A stretch of 64,000 bases of DNA from Arthrobacter sp. ov407 (lineage in GTDB: Bacteria > Actinomycetota > Actinomycetes > Actinomycetales > Micrococcaceae): positions 124,001 to 188,000 of the forward strand of contig NZ_FNGD01000003.1 of NCBI RefSeq assembly GCF_900102895.1. Direction: 5' to 3'. Shown one piece after another: positions 27,688 through 36,558 of this stretch. Below the pieces are notes generated by a model that saw nothing but the letters and a program-made list of their open reading frames with translations, was not told where the DNA came from and made no database searches. A program made the position numbers and the translations under genes. Each line of letters opens with the position of its first letter. Position 1 is the first letter of the stretch.

Positions 27688-28481
27688 GTGCCCGCCGGGG
27701 CTCCGGCCCGTGAGGACGTGGAGCCGGCCACCGCGTCGGGGCTCGCCCGGCGGAGCCGTTCCAGCTCGACGACGTCCCGCCCGAATGAATAGCCCAGCAG
27801 CCCCAGCGCGGAGCCGAGCACCATGGCTCCCAGCGATGGAGGGACGCCGGGCAATAGGGCGAACAGCAAGGCCGCGGGCTGGGTGGCTCCGATGACCCTG
27901 CGGACGGTGCTGGACGGCAGCGGATTCTTCAGGGACGGCCGGAAGCAGGCGGCTGCGAGGAACGCGTAGTACATCAGGCCGATGCCCAGGGGCCACAGGC
28001 CGAACGTTCCCGCTGCCGCGCAGGACAGCACCAAAACGAGGGCGGCGTCCGTATCCGAATCCAGCCGTGAACCCTCGGCCGTCGCCGACCCCGTAAACCG
28101 GGCCACCCGTCCATCCACGGCATCGAGCAGGAACGCTGCCGTGCCCAGGAGTACCACCAGAGGGCTTGCTCCGGCTCCGGCTCCGGCGATCAAGCCGACC
28201 ACCGTCTCGGCGGCACAGCAGGCCACGATGGTGGCCCTGCCCAGGGTAACTCGGTCCGCAGGGGTGGAAAACCGGGGTTTCCGCCGCAAAACGGAGCCAG
28301 CGGCCCGAACGATTACCGTTGCACCCGCCGCCAAGGCCAGGAACCAGGGAACAGGATCGGTGAGGATAGCCGTGCCGAGCAAGGCCCACACCACAAGATA
28401 GGCGGCGACAGCGGCCCCGGCATCCGCAACGGCACGGCGGCCGCCCGCTGATCCCAGGCTAGATTGCCCTGGCCTGTTCAC
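27684..28481 (-). CDS. CDP-alcohol phosphatidyltransferase family protein
   Basis: A 265-residue membrane enzyme with the full signature D-x2-D-G-x2-A-R-x8-G-x3-D-x3-D (DAVDGRVAR...G...D...D, near residues 92-118). It transfers a phosphoalcohol from a CDP-linked donor, making a phospholipid or inositol-type product; the acceptor is unknown. Several membrane helices are visible. The GTG start overlaps the upstream stop by 4 nt (GTGA), so it is coupled to the membrane gene at 28478. Confidence 0.88.
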   Translation of the reverse strand: MNRPGQSSLGSAGGRRAVADAGAAVAAYLVVWALLGTAILTDPVPWFLALAAGATVIVRAAGSVLRRKPRFSTPADRVTLGRATIVACCAAETVVGLIAGAGAGASPLVVLLGTAAFLLDAVDGRVARFTGSATAEGSRLDSDTDAALVLVLSCAAAGTFGLWPLGIGLMYYAFLAAACFRPSLKNPLPSSTVRRVIGATQPAALLFALLPGVPPSLGAMVLGSALGLLGYSFGRDVVELERLRRASPDAVAGSTSSRAGAPAGT

Positions 28482-28888
28482 TGGGGGGACGGGGCACGGC
28501 GCCGGGGCGTCCGCCGTCCGGCCCGGACGAAGCCGACGGCCGCCAGAACGGCTCCGGCGCCTTCGGCTACTGCGCTGAGGGACTTCTCGAAGAACCAGAT
28601 GGGCTCATACATGGCCGGGAATGGCCCGAACGCGGGAATATTCACGTAGCGGTAGGCCACTACGGCGACGAAGGCACTCAGTGCAACGGCGAACGCGACG
28701 GCGTAGGCGGCCCTGCTGCCGCGCAGCAGTACGTACAACCCGGCAAGCACAGCCGCGGCCGATTCCAGCAGGAATAGGTTGCCTTGGCCGATGCCCGCGG
28801 GGTTCCCAGCCTGGTAGCCAGGGGCCAGATGGATGTGGACGGCGGCGTCAATGAACAGGGCAACGGCCGTGAGAATGCGCAAGGTCAT
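28478..28888 (-). CDS. Small four-helix membrane protein, unknown
   Basis: A 136-residue protein starting MTLRILTAVALFIDAAVHIHLAPGYQ. Four hydrophobic segments are visible, with a His pair (HIH) at the first helix end and a conserved-looking YRYVNIPAFGPFPAMYEPIWF loop. The start at 28888 has GGAGC upstream; earlier Mets at 28936 and 28951 lack a ribosome site. It is translationally coupled to the phosphotransferase gene. It lies just downstream of the truncated cupredoxin. Confidence 0.72.
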   Translation of the reverse strand: MTLRILTAVALFIDAAVHIHLAPGYQAGNPAGIGQGNLFLLESAAAVLAGLYVLLRGSRAAYAVAFAVALSAFVAVVAYRYVNIPAFGPFPAMYEPIWFFEKSLSAVAEGAGAVLAAVGFVRAGRRTPRRRAPSPQ

Positions 28889-28947
28889 GTCGGCTCCATG
28901 GACTCGCACGGACCGTCCGGGATCTTGGGCGCTCATTTGATGATCGC

Positions 28948-29127
28948 TCATTTGACGATCACCACCCCGTGCATGCCCGGATGGAAGGTGCGGTACGGGT
29001 AGGTTCCGGGCTTGGTCGGCGCGGTGAAGGTGGCAGTGCCGCCGCCTTTGGCCTCCGCATCGAACGCTGAGCCTTCATTCATTGCGCACCACCCCGAGCA
29101 GCTTGTGGAAAAAGAGCGGATGAACAT
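28948..29127 (-). pseudogene. Truncated cupredoxin (plastocyanin/azurin-like) remnant
   Basis: The frame encodes 59 residues ending TKPGTYPYRTFHPGMHGVVIVK. That is the C-terminal copper-site half of a cupredoxin, whose usual form is Y-x-C-x2-H-P-x-M. The Cys ligand is replaced (YRTFHPGM), the N-terminal strands with the first His ligand are missing, and there is no signal peptide. It is most likely a decayed gene. The divergent CDF transporter begins 116 nt away. It could still be translated, but it cannot form a normal type I copper site. Confidence 0.6.
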
Positions 29128-29243
29128 ATTACTTTCATTGTGCTCCTACTCGGCACGAATGGAGCCAGATCACCTTGAACGCGGGGCGCAGGAGATAGCG
29201 TAGTCACTGGCATGCATTCCACATCCGCGGGAGGGAAGATTGC

Positions 29244-30197
29244 GTGAAGCGTGAGAGTAAGAAGTCCTGGTCCGCATCGCTCACTGTGCTCATTGCCTTT
29301 GCCGCGAACGTTCTGGTCGCGGTGGCCAAAACCGTGGCCGCGCTCATCACCGGCTCGGCGTCCATGGCTGCAGAGGCTGCCCACTCCTGGGCCGACACCG
29401 GCAACCAGGTCTTCCTGCTCATCGCCGAACGGAAGGCCGCGAGGAAAAGGGACAAGGCCCACCCTATGGGCTACGGACGCGAGGCCTACGTGTGGTCCAT
29501 GATTGCCGCCTTTGGCTTGTTTACGGCCGGGGCGGTGGTGTCAGTGATGCACGGCATCCAGCAGCTGATCACCCCGGAGCCGGCGGGTGACTACGCGATC
29601 GCGTACGTGGTGCTGACGGTCGCGTTCGTCCTTGAGGGCGTGTCCTTCACCCAGGCGGTCCGGCAGACCCGGAAGGCGGCGCGCGAGCTGGACCGGAAAA
29701 CCCTCGAACAGGTCCTCAAGAGCTCCGATCCCACGCTGCGCGCGGTCTTTGCCGAGGATGGGGCTGCGCTGATCGGCCTGCTCATCGCCTTCGCCGGGAT
29801 ATTCCTGCACCAGGTCACGGGGTCCTCCGTGCCGGACGCCGTGGGGTCCATTCTCGTGGGTATCCTGCTGGCCGCGGTCGCCGTCGTGCTGATCGAACGG
29901 AACCGGCGTTTCCTGGTGGGGCAGGCAGTGAGCAGCGATATCGAGGGCACCATGGCTCGCCGCCTCCTCGAGCACCCCGAGATCGAGCGCATCACCTACC
30001 TGCATCTCGAGTACGTTGGGCCGCGCAAGCTTTACGTCGTGGCAGCAGTGGACATACTGGGGGACCTCCGCGAACACGAGGTCGCCGTGGCCTTGCGCCG
30101 GGTTGAACGCGAACTTGAGGACCACGAAACCGTCGAGGAGGCCGTCCTGACCCTCGCCACCGCGGACGAGCCCTCGTTGGACTTCCCCGCCGTTTGA
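29244..30197 (+). CDS. Cation diffusion facilitator (SLC30A9-like)
   Basis: A 317-residue metal-proton antiporter. TM2 has HSWADTGNQ, the HxxxD metal site. TM5 has AEDGAALIG, as in the SLC30A9 subgroup. A C-terminal cytoplasmic metal-sensing domain follows (about residues 230-317). It probably exports Zn2+, Mn2+ or Fe2+. The GTG start lies 6 nt after GGGAGGGA. It is divergent from the cupredoxin remnant. Confidence 0.9.
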   Translation: MKRESKKSWSASLTVLIAFAANVLVAVAKTVAALITGSASMAAEAAHSWADTGNQVFLLIAERKAARKRDKAHPMGYGREAYVWSMIAAFGLFTAGAVVSVMHGIQQLITPEPAGDYAIAYVVLTVAFVLEGVSFTQAVRQTRKAARELDRKTLEQVLKSSDPTLRAVFAEDGAALIGLLIAFAGIFLHQVTGSSVPDAVGSILVGILLAAVAVVLIERNRRFLVGQAVSSDIEGTMARRLLEHPEIERITYLHLEYVGPRKLYVVAAVDILGDLREHEVAVALRRVERELEDHETVEEAVLTLATADEPSLDFPAV

Positions 30198-30298
30198 GGA
30201 CAACGCTGACGCAGCCTCATGCGCCGTTAGCCGGCTCTTCCAGGCGGGCCGGTCCCTGCAAACGCGCCTCCGAGGGCTGAGCCTCTCCTGCCGGAGGG

Positions 30299-30601
30299 TT
30301 AGCTGAGGCAGTCGGCGCAGTACGCGTGACCGGCCTTCTCCTTGGCCAGCTGGGACCGGTGCCGGACCAGGAAACAGGAATAGCAGGTGAACTCGTCCTC
30401 TTTTTGCGGAATGACCGTGACGGTCAGTTCCTCGCCGGAAAGGTCAGCTCCCGGAAGTTCCACGCCTTCGGAGGTATCGGCCTCGTCGAGTTCGCGGACA
30501 ACGCTGCGGGCGTCAGGCGCATTCGCCGAACGGAGCGCCTCCAGGGAAGCGTTGCGTGATTCCGCGACGTCGGAGCGTACTTCGTCATAATCGGTTGCCA
30601 C
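30299..30601 (-). CDS. DUF4193 family zinc-ribbon protein
   Basis: A 100-residue acidic protein with the conserved core ELPGADLSGEELTVTVIPQKEDEFTC. Two CxxC pairs, TCYSC and YCADC, form a probable zinc ribbon at the C-terminus. This family is near-universal in Actinobacteria and of unknown function. Two operator-like dyads lie 44-82 bp upstream. Confidence 0.92.
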   Translation of the reverse strand: MATDYDEVRSDVAESRNASLEALRSANAPDARSVVRELDEADTSEGVELPGADLSGEELTVTVIPQKEDEFTCYSCFLVRHRSQLAKEKAGHAYCADCLS

Positions 30602-30644
30602 CTGGTGGTACTCATTTCAGTTGCTGGGTGTGTGATTCAGAGTT

Positions 30645-30683
30645 TTTCCGGATCTCCGGTTTTCCGGCTTTCCGGATCTCCGG
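30645..30683. repeat. Two 15-bp direct repeats, each a dyad, upstream of DUF4193 gene
   Basis: TTTCCGGATCTCCGG occurs at 30645-30659 and 30669-30683, a 24-bp period. Each contains the palindrome CCGGA-TC-TCCGG. TTTTCCGG lies between the copies. Position and symmetry suggest operator sites for the DUF4193 gene. No other feature was found in the 299-nt stretch 30602-30900. Confidence 0.5.
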
Positions 30684-30900
30684 GATTGACCGTACAGCAT
30701 GACGCCGTGTAAATGCTGGGGACCGGGGGAGTCGCGGCAGTGACTCTCGTGACACCCGGAGGCGGCCGACCGTTGCGCCACCCTTCACGCTTCGTTCGCC
30801 ACTAGTCACCGGGACGTCATGTGCCGTTAATTTGCGTGCCCTAGCCTTGATTCTTTAGGCACCATCCACCTTGGGCACAATCCGTCGGGAGGGATTCACC

Positions 30901-31146
30901 ATGGCCGAAATCGCTGCAGTACTGGGACGGCTCACGCAGGACGAACTCAATGAATTGCGGTGCCTGGGCCCCGGCGGGCACCTGACCCGGCGCCTCACCG
31001 ACGCGATCGACCGCGCGGCCGGCGGCCCAGGAGCCGGGCGCGGCTATTACGTCCCGAACGGGAGCGTCAGTCCGACTGGAGGACCCCACGTGATCCTGCG
31101 CAGCGATGTTTCGGGATGGCTGTTCGGGCCAACCCAGCCGGCCTAA
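30901..31146 (+). CDS. Small hypothetical protein, 81 residues
   Basis: Starts MAEIAAVLGRLTQDELNELRCLG after a GGGAGGG ribosome site. The N-terminus is helical and may bind a partner. The C-terminus is Gly/Pro-rich. I recognise no family. It precedes the response regulator gene by 97 nt on the same strand and may share a transcript. Confidence 0.6.
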   Translation: MAEIAAVLGRLTQDELNELRCLGPGGHLTRRLTDAIDRAAGGPGAGRGYYVPNGSVSPTGGPHVILRSDVSGWLFGPTQPA

Positions 31147-31243
31147 CCGGACGGCGACGAGCACCACCCTCTCACTGGACACGGCAGGTTCCTTCCAGCC
31201 CGGCCCGGGAAGGGCCATACTGGCTCAAACGAAGGGGGCCGGA

Positions 31244-31984
31244 TTGCGGATTCTGATGGTCGAGGATGAGCGTGCCTTGGCGGAAACTGTCCGTCGCGGA
31301 CTGAAGAACGAGGGGTTCGTGGTCGACGTCGCCCACGACGGCGTGCGTGGACTCTCGGCGGCGCTGGAGAACGAGTACGATGCCATCCTTCTGGACCTTA
31401 TGCTGCCGCGGATGAACGGCTACGACGTCTTGAAGGAATTAAGGCAACGCAAAGTCTGGACTCCGGTTCTGATGCTCACGGCCAAGGACGGCGAATACGA
31501 CCAAACCGATGCCTTCGACCTGGGCGCTGATGACTATCTCACGAAGCCGTTTAGCTTCCTGGTGCTGGTGGCCCGGATCAGGGCGCTGATCCGGCGCGGA
31601 GCGCCAGCCCGGCCCGTCATCATGACGCTTGGCACCTTGTCGCTGGACCCCGTCAGTCACAGTGTGCGCCGCGGCGATACCCTCATCAGCCTCACGGCCA
31701 GGGAGTATGGCCTCCTGCACTACCTGATGCGCCGGCATGACCAAATTGTCTCAAAGGCGGAGATTCTGCAAAACGTCTGGGATCCGGCTTTCGAGGGCGC
31801 GAACAACGTTGTGGAGGTCTATATCGGCTACCTTCGGCGCAAGATCGATGTCCCCTTCGGGATCCACAGCCTGACCACCGTGCGCGGCATGGGCTATTTG
31901 CTCAGCGCCGACCCGATCCCTGGACCCCGTGCCGCCGGGATTCGCGAGGCGTCACTTCCGCCGTCTCCTGACGGGGAAGGGTGA
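31244..31984 (+). CDS. OmpR-family response regulator
   Basis: A 246-residue regulator. The receiver domain has MVEDE and the phosphoacceptor in DAILLDLMLPRMNG (Asp near residue 51), then the TAKD and DYLTKPF loops. The C-terminal winged helix has LTAREYGLLHYLMRRHDQIVSKAEIL and VYIGYLRRKID. The TTG start is chosen because AAGGGGG lies 6 nt upstream; ATG 31256 is too far into the first strand. Its 3' end overlaps the convergent histidine kinase gene by 83 nt. Confidence 0.93.
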   Translation: MRILMVEDERALAETVRRGLKNEGFVVDVAHDGVRGLSAALENEYDAILLDLMLPRMNGYDVLKELRQRKVWTPVLMLTAKDGEYDQTDAFDLGADDYLTKPFSFLVLVARIRALIRRGAPARPVIMTLGTLSLDPVSHSVRRGDTLISLTAREYGLLHYLMRRHDQIVSKAEILQNVWDPAFEGANNVVEVYIGYLRRKIDVPFGIHSLTTVRGMGYLLSADPIPGPRAAGIREASLPPSPDGEG

Positions 31985-33368
31985 TCTCAAACCGGCAATA
32001 GCCCGCTGGTCCGTCCGTCGGACGGATGCTGCCATGATGGGCCGCCACAATTCCCGCCGCGATGGCCAGGCCCAGTCCGCTGCCGCCGCCCTCCCGGGAG
32101 CGGCTGCCGTCGAGCCGGACAAAGCGTTCGAAGATCCGCTCCCGGTCCGCCTCCGGTATGGGGTCGCCGTCGTTGTCGACCGTGATGATGACCCGGTCGC
32201 CGGCGGTATGCAGATCCACGGCGATCCGAGAAAGGGCGTGGCGGTCGGCGTTATCCAGGACGTTCCGCAGGACCTGCGCCAGCCGGCGGGCGTCGCCCCG
32301 GATCCGGGCCGGAACGAGCTCCACCGAAATCTGGTTCCGGCTGGTGGACCGCAGCCGGTGGATCTCCTGGTCCAACACGTCGTCAAGGTCGACGTCCTTC
32401 TGCTCCACCTTCAGGCCGCCGTCATTCGCCTTGGCCAGCGTCAGCAGATCCTCGACGAGGAAGCTCATTCGGGTCGTCTCCTCGGCGAGGACATCCTTCA
32501 TCTGCAGCCACATCGCCCCGGTCGGGTCCGCAGCGGCGATCTCGATTCCGGCCCGCAGCGTGGCCAGCGGGCTGCGCAGCTCGTGGCTGGCGTCCGAGAC
32601 GAACCGGCGCTGTTCAGTGTCCGAGGCCTGCAGCCGGTCCAGCATCGTGTTCATGGTTAACGCAAGGGCCTGCATTTCATCGTTGGTGGGCGGCACATCG
32701 ACGCGCCCATCCAGCTGTTCGGCGTTGATCCGGGCCACCTGGCCACGGATCCGTTCCACCTGGCGGAGGGAGCGCCCCACCAAGAGCCACACGGACGCTG
32801 CCACGGTAACCAGCAGCAGCGGCGTGGCTCCCAGCATGAACCACGCGACCGTGGAAAAGGTGTCCGCCTGTATCTGCGACGCCTGGGCCACCACCACCGT
32901 ATAGTTCAGCGTGCCGGTCCGCGCTCCCACGGTGACGATGTGGTAATCGTCGTTGTCCCCGATGCTCGGAAGACTCGAGACGTCCTGGGTCATGGTCTGG
33001 CCCGGGCTGGGCCGCTGGGCTGACAGCGGCGTGTTGGCGACCTCGGTATCCGAAGCAGCCAATACGTACCCTTCGGCATCCAATACCTGGACGAACTGGC
33101 CGGCATGCGCCGTATCAACGATGTAGGCGCGGGCATCCATGACGTCCATATCCTCCATCTCAGAGACCACGTCCATGGCCCTCTGCCGGGCGGTGGCGTC
33201 GCTCGATCTCGCAAGGGATGCCTGCAGCAGGACAAGAAGGACCACACCGCCGAGCAGCAGCGCCACGGCCACGACGCCGACGGCGACCGCCGTCGAGCGC
33301 TTCCGCACGCCCCAACGAGTTTCGCCCCTGCCGGGACGGCTGGATGTGACTCGCTTACCCAGTGCCAT
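31902..33368 (-). CDS. Membrane sensor histidine kinase
   Basis: A 488-residue kinase. TM1 is near residues 25-45, followed by an external sensor of about 120 residues, TM2, a HAMP segment, and the phosphoacceptor motif VSDASHELRSPLATLRAG. The ATPase domain has NVLDNADRHA and GGGSGLGLAIAAG. The start MALGKRVT lacks a strong ribosome site. It is probably the partner of the response regulator on the opposite strand, whose 3' end it overlaps. Confidence 0.92.
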   Translation of the reverse strand: MALGKRVTSSRPGRGETRWGVRKRSTAVAVGVVAVALLLGGVVLLVLLQASLARSSDATARQRAMDVVSEMEDMDVMDARAYIVDTAHAGQFVQVLDAEGYVLAASDTEVANTPLSAQRPSPGQTMTQDVSSLPSIGDNDDYHIVTVGARTGTLNYTVVVAQASQIQADTFSTVAWFMLGATPLLLVTVAASVWLLVGRSLRQVERIRGQVARINAEQLDGRVDVPPTNDEMQALALTMNTMLDRLQASDTEQRRFVSDASHELRSPLATLRAGIEIAAADPTGAMWLQMKDVLAEETTRMSFLVEDLLTLAKANDGGLKVEQKDVDLDDVLDQEIHRLRSTSRNQISVELVPARIRGDARRLAQVLRNVLDNADRHALSRIAVDLHTAGDRVIITVDNDGDPIPEADRERIFERFVRLDGSRSREGGGSGLGLAIAAGIVAAHHGSIRPTDGPAGYCRFEITLPRQETAEVTPRESRRHGVQGSGRR

Positions 33369-33494
33369 GTTCCAAGAATGCGTCAATGCGTGGATCCGGA
33401 CAACCACTGCGGCAGCATTGCCGGCACCTCGCGCCCGTCCCACACCCAAGGCGGTGGCCGGAGCGGTCCGGAGCCGCACGGTAGGCTCCGGGAG

Positions 33495-33524
33495 ATGCCG
33501 CTCTCAGCCCCTTCTCAGCGGCAT
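33495..33524. promoter_or_regulatory. Hairpin with TCTCAG direct repeat, 11-bp spacing, upstream of kinase gene
   Basis: ATGCCGCT and AGCGGCAT form a perfect 8-bp stem. The loop side contains TCTCAG at 33502 and again at 33513, exactly one helical turn apart, the usual layout of OmpR-type response regulator sites. It lies 127 bp upstream of the kinase start, in the 357-nt gene-free stretch 33369-33725, where nothing else is evident. It could instead be a terminator of the amylosucrase transcript. Confidence 0.4.
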
Positions 33525-33725
33525 GCGGGAGAGTGGGAATAGGCCGCCGAAGACCGGCTGCCGGCGGCCGCGGGGCCGTCCGTACCGAGTTTCCGGCCGC
33601 ACGCTCTCCTCAACCAGTGTGCGGCCGGACACGGCCCTTTCGCAGCGGCGCACCTGGCACTCCTTAGCAGCTGCCACAACAGCTATTTCCCGGCCCGCCA
33701 TGCTGACGTGCCGAGAGCGAAGACC

Positions 33726-35639
33726 TCATGGCCGGGGCATCACCCGGAGCCAGAGGAACTGCTGGGCGTGCAGGACGAGTCCCGCGTCGAGGCGCAGGTG
33801 GACGCCGGTCAGGATGTCGACGGCGCCGGCCGCGAAGCCCGAGAGCGTCACCGCCGCTACTTCCTGCGGGCTATCGCTGAAGTTGGCCAGCGCAAGGATC
33901 AGGGTTCCATCTCCCGGACGCTGGTACCCCAGGACACCCGGGTTATTCGTGGCGAACCCGACCAGCCGGGTGCCGGCCAGCTCCGGCGTCGCGGACCGTA
34001 CGGAAATCATCCGGCTCAGCCCGGCGTAGACCGCCCCGGCGCGGGTTTCCAGGTCTATGCGCTGTGCATACTCGGCGGCCGGGTAGTGCGGCCGGTGCAC
34101 CCAGCGGCTGTCAGTTCCGTGACCGTCCTCGACGGCGTATTGGTAGTCGTTGATCTGTCCCACTTCGTCACCGAGATACAGCAGCGGGATGCCCCCAGTG
34201 CTGAAGGCCACCGAATGGGCCAGCAGGATGCGGTTCACCGCCGCATCTGTTCCACCCTCCAGCCCGCACAGCGACGCCGTCGTGCCGGAAATCCGGCAGT
34301 CGCCGGTGCGGGGGTTGTCCTGAAAGGGCACGCCCCTGGCGAAGCTTCCCGGGAAACGGTTCACGTAGAAGGAATTGAGGAACCGCCGGTGCTCGAAGGC
34401 ATTGATGCCAAGCTCGGCGGCGTCCTCATCCGCGAACGTCCAACCGATGTCGTCGTGGCTGCGGACGTAGTTGACCCAGGACGTGCCGTCCGGGATGTTG
34501 TGGCGCCGTTCCAGGGCCTGGGTGAGCAGCGAGACGTCGCGGGTGGCCAGCGCCTCCCAGATCAGCGCCATCTGCAAAGGGTTGTAGGAGAGCTGGCACT
34601 CGGCCGGGTCGATGTACCGGGCCACTTCATCGGGGTGGACGATCGCCTCGGATTTGAACAGCAGCGACGGCGCCGCCAGCCGGCACACGGCATTGAACGC
34701 CTGCAGCAGCGTGTGGGCTTCGGGCAGGTTCTCACAGGGGGTCCCGAGCTGCTTCCAAATGAAGGCGACGGCGTCCATCCGGAGAATGTCCACACCCTGG
34801 TTGGCCAGGTACAGCATCTCGCCGGCCATGGCCCGGAAGACGTCCGGGTTGGAGTAGTTCAGGTCCCACTGGAACGTGTGGAATGTGGTCCAGACCCATC
34901 GTCCGTCCGGCAACTCGACAAAGGAACCGGGGTGGTCGTCCGGAAAGATTTCGCGCACGGTTTGCTCAAACGCGTCCGGCATCGACCGGTCCGGGAACAT
35001 CCAGTAGTAGTCGCTGTACGCCGGGTCGCCGGCGGCCGCCTTCCGGGCCCACTCATGTTCGTCGGAGGTGTGGTTGAAGATGAAATCGACGACGAGGCTG
35101 ATGCCGTTCGCCCGCAGCTCGGCGGCAAGCTCACGCAGCTGCTGCATGGTGCCCAGCTTTGGGTTAACGTCGCGGTAACTGGAGACGGCGTAGCCGCCGT
35201 CGGACTGCGGTTCGGGGGCCAGGAACAGCGGCATGAGGTGCAGATAGGTGAGGCCCAGTTCCTTGAAATAGGGGATCCGGGCGCGGACACCCGCCAGGTC
35301 CTCGGCGTACCGGTCGACATAGCAGACGCCGCCGAGCATGGTGTTGGCCTGGAACCAGCCACTGTTGTGTTCCCGTTCGGCGTCGAGGCTCTTGAGCTGA
35401 GCCGGCCTCTCGGCCCACGACCGGGCGGACTGCGTTACGAGGTCCGTGAGCTGATCCAGCCAATCGTGCCGGGCGCCGTAGAGATCGTGGAACAGCCGGA
35501 ACAGGACCGGGAAATGGCGGTCGAAGCGCTCTTCGAAGACGGCCCGGTCGGGCCCGTCCCACCCGATTCCCGTGCCCGACGCCAGGGCATGGAGAACATG
35601 CCGGCGGGCCTGCTGATCCACAAGGGCGGCTTCAACCAT
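33726..35639 (-). CDS. Amylosucrase (GH13 subfamily 4)
   Basis: A 637-residue alpha-glucan-forming enzyme, length as in known amylosucrases. It polymerises glucose from sucrose into alpha-1,4-glucan and releases fructose. The nucleophile Asp is in [10 protein letters not shown] (about residue 289), the acid/base Glu in LLFKSEAIV (331) and the third Asp in RSHDDIGW (396). These closely parallel positions recalled for Neisseria amylosucrase. No signal peptide is seen, so it is probably cytosolic. The start MVEAALVDQ follows AAGGAGA by 8 nt. Confidence 0.93.
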   Translation of the reverse strand: MVEAALVDQQARRHVLHALASGTGIGWDGPDRAVFEERFDRHFPVLFRLFHDLYGARHDWLDQLTDLVTQSARSWAERPAQLKSLDAEREHNSGWFQANTMLGGVCYVDRYAEDLAGVRARIPYFKELGLTYLHLMPLFLAPEPQSDGGYAVSSYRDVNPKLGTMQQLRELAAELRANGISLVVDFIFNHTSDEHEWARKAAAGDPAYSDYYWMFPDRSMPDAFEQTVREIFPDDHPGSFVELPDGRWVWTTFHTFQWDLNYSNPDVFRAMAGEMLYLANQGVDILRMDAVAFIWKQLGTPCENLPEAHTLLQAFNAVCRLAAPSLLFKSEAIVHPDEVARYIDPAECQLSYNPLQMALIWEALATRDVSLLTQALERRHNIPDGTSWVNYVRSHDDIGWTFADEDAAELGINAFEHRRFLNSFYVNRFPGSFARGVPFQDNPRTGDCRISGTTASLCGLEGGTDAAVNRILLAHSVAFSTGGIPLLYLGDEVGQINDYQYAVEDGHGTDSRWVHRPHYPAAEYAQRIDLETRAGAVYAGLSRMISVRSATPELAGTRLVGFATNNPGVLGYQRPGDGTLILALANFSDSPQEVAAVTLSGFAAGAVDILTGVHLRLDAGLVLHAQQFLWLRVMPRP

Positions 35640-35786
35640 GAAGGGTCTCCTTCGACGAACTTCGGCCCTCGACGGCGCCACGACAGTTCACATCCTTGCA
35701 GACGGACGGACGGGTGCCCAGTACGGGAGCCATGTTGCGGCACGGGGCAGCGGCCGGCGGCCGGCGGCTCTATATAGGCTGGCCTG

Positions 35787-36536
35787 ATGACCTGGTCCGC
35801 CGATTTGCTGCCGACGTTGCTATGCGTCGGGCTCCTGATGGCGGTGACCGGGGCGCTCCTGGCGGCGTTCCGGATCCCGCACAGGGCCGCGCCGGCGCTG
35901 GCCATCCTTCGCGGGGCCGCCCAGCTCGCCGTCATCAGCCTCATCCTTGGCGGTGTCATCACCAGTCCGGTCTGGGTCGGCGTCGCGCTTCTCGTGATGT
36001 TCACGGTCGCAGCGGTGACAGCCGCACGGCGCCTCGGCTGGGCCTGGAGCCGCCTGGCAGTGGTCGGCGGCTCGATGGCCGCGGGCATCGTGGTGACCCT
36101 GGCGATCGATTTCGGCTCGGGCGCCATCGCCTTCACGCCCCGGTATGCGCTGGCCATCGGCGGGATCGTGATTGGCAATGCCATGACGATTGCCACGCTG
36201 GCCGGCCGGAATTTTGCCGAGGCCGTGTACGAACGCTGGGATGAAGTTGAAGCGTGGCTGGCCTTGGGTGCGACACGGCGCCAGTCGACACTGTACCTGG
36301 CCCGGCGTTCCGTCTATTCGGCCCTCATCCCCTCGACAGACCAGACCAGGACGACGGGCCTGGTGACCCTGCCCGGGGCGTTTGTGGGTGCCATCTTCGG
36401 GGGACTTTCGCCGCTGGAGGCGGGGCGCTTTCAGATCGTTGTGCTCGCCTCGATCATGGCGGCGGGCGCCATTACCGCCGTCGCGCTCATCCGGATCCTC
36501 GCACCGGTCCGGGTTCGTCCCGACCGGCCCCGCTAG
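35787..36536 (+). CDS. FetB-like ABC-type permease (UPF0014)
   Basis: A 249-residue membrane protein with about seven hydrophobic segments. FRIPHRAAPALAILRGAAQL, IGNAMTIATLAGRNF and STDQTRTTGLVTLPGAFVGAIFGG match the FetB/YbbM family, the permease of an iron-export ABC system in Escherichia coli. Its ATPase partner FetA is not adjacent. It is divergent from the amylosucrase gene and convergent with the HtaA-domain gene. Confidence 0.88.
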   Translation: MTWSADLLPTLLCVGLLMAVTGALLAAFRIPHRAAPALAILRGAAQLAVISLILGGVITSPVWVGVALLVMFTVAAVTAARRLGWAWSRLAVVGGSMAAGIVVTLAIDFGSGAIAFTPRYALAIGGIVIGNAMTIATLAGRNFAEAVYERWDEVEAWLALGATRRQSTLYLARRSVYSALIPSTDQTRTTGLVTLPGAFVGAIFGGLSPLEAGRFQIVVLASIMAAGAITAVALIRILAPVRVRPDRPR

Positions 36537-36558
36537 GGCCGACGCAGGAGACGTCCAC

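Noticed and set aside
33708..35777. 689-codon plus-strand frame across the amylosucrase gene
   Set aside because: The opposite strand has all catalytic residues of amylosucrase. The plus frame has no recognisable fold and extends into both intergenic regions.
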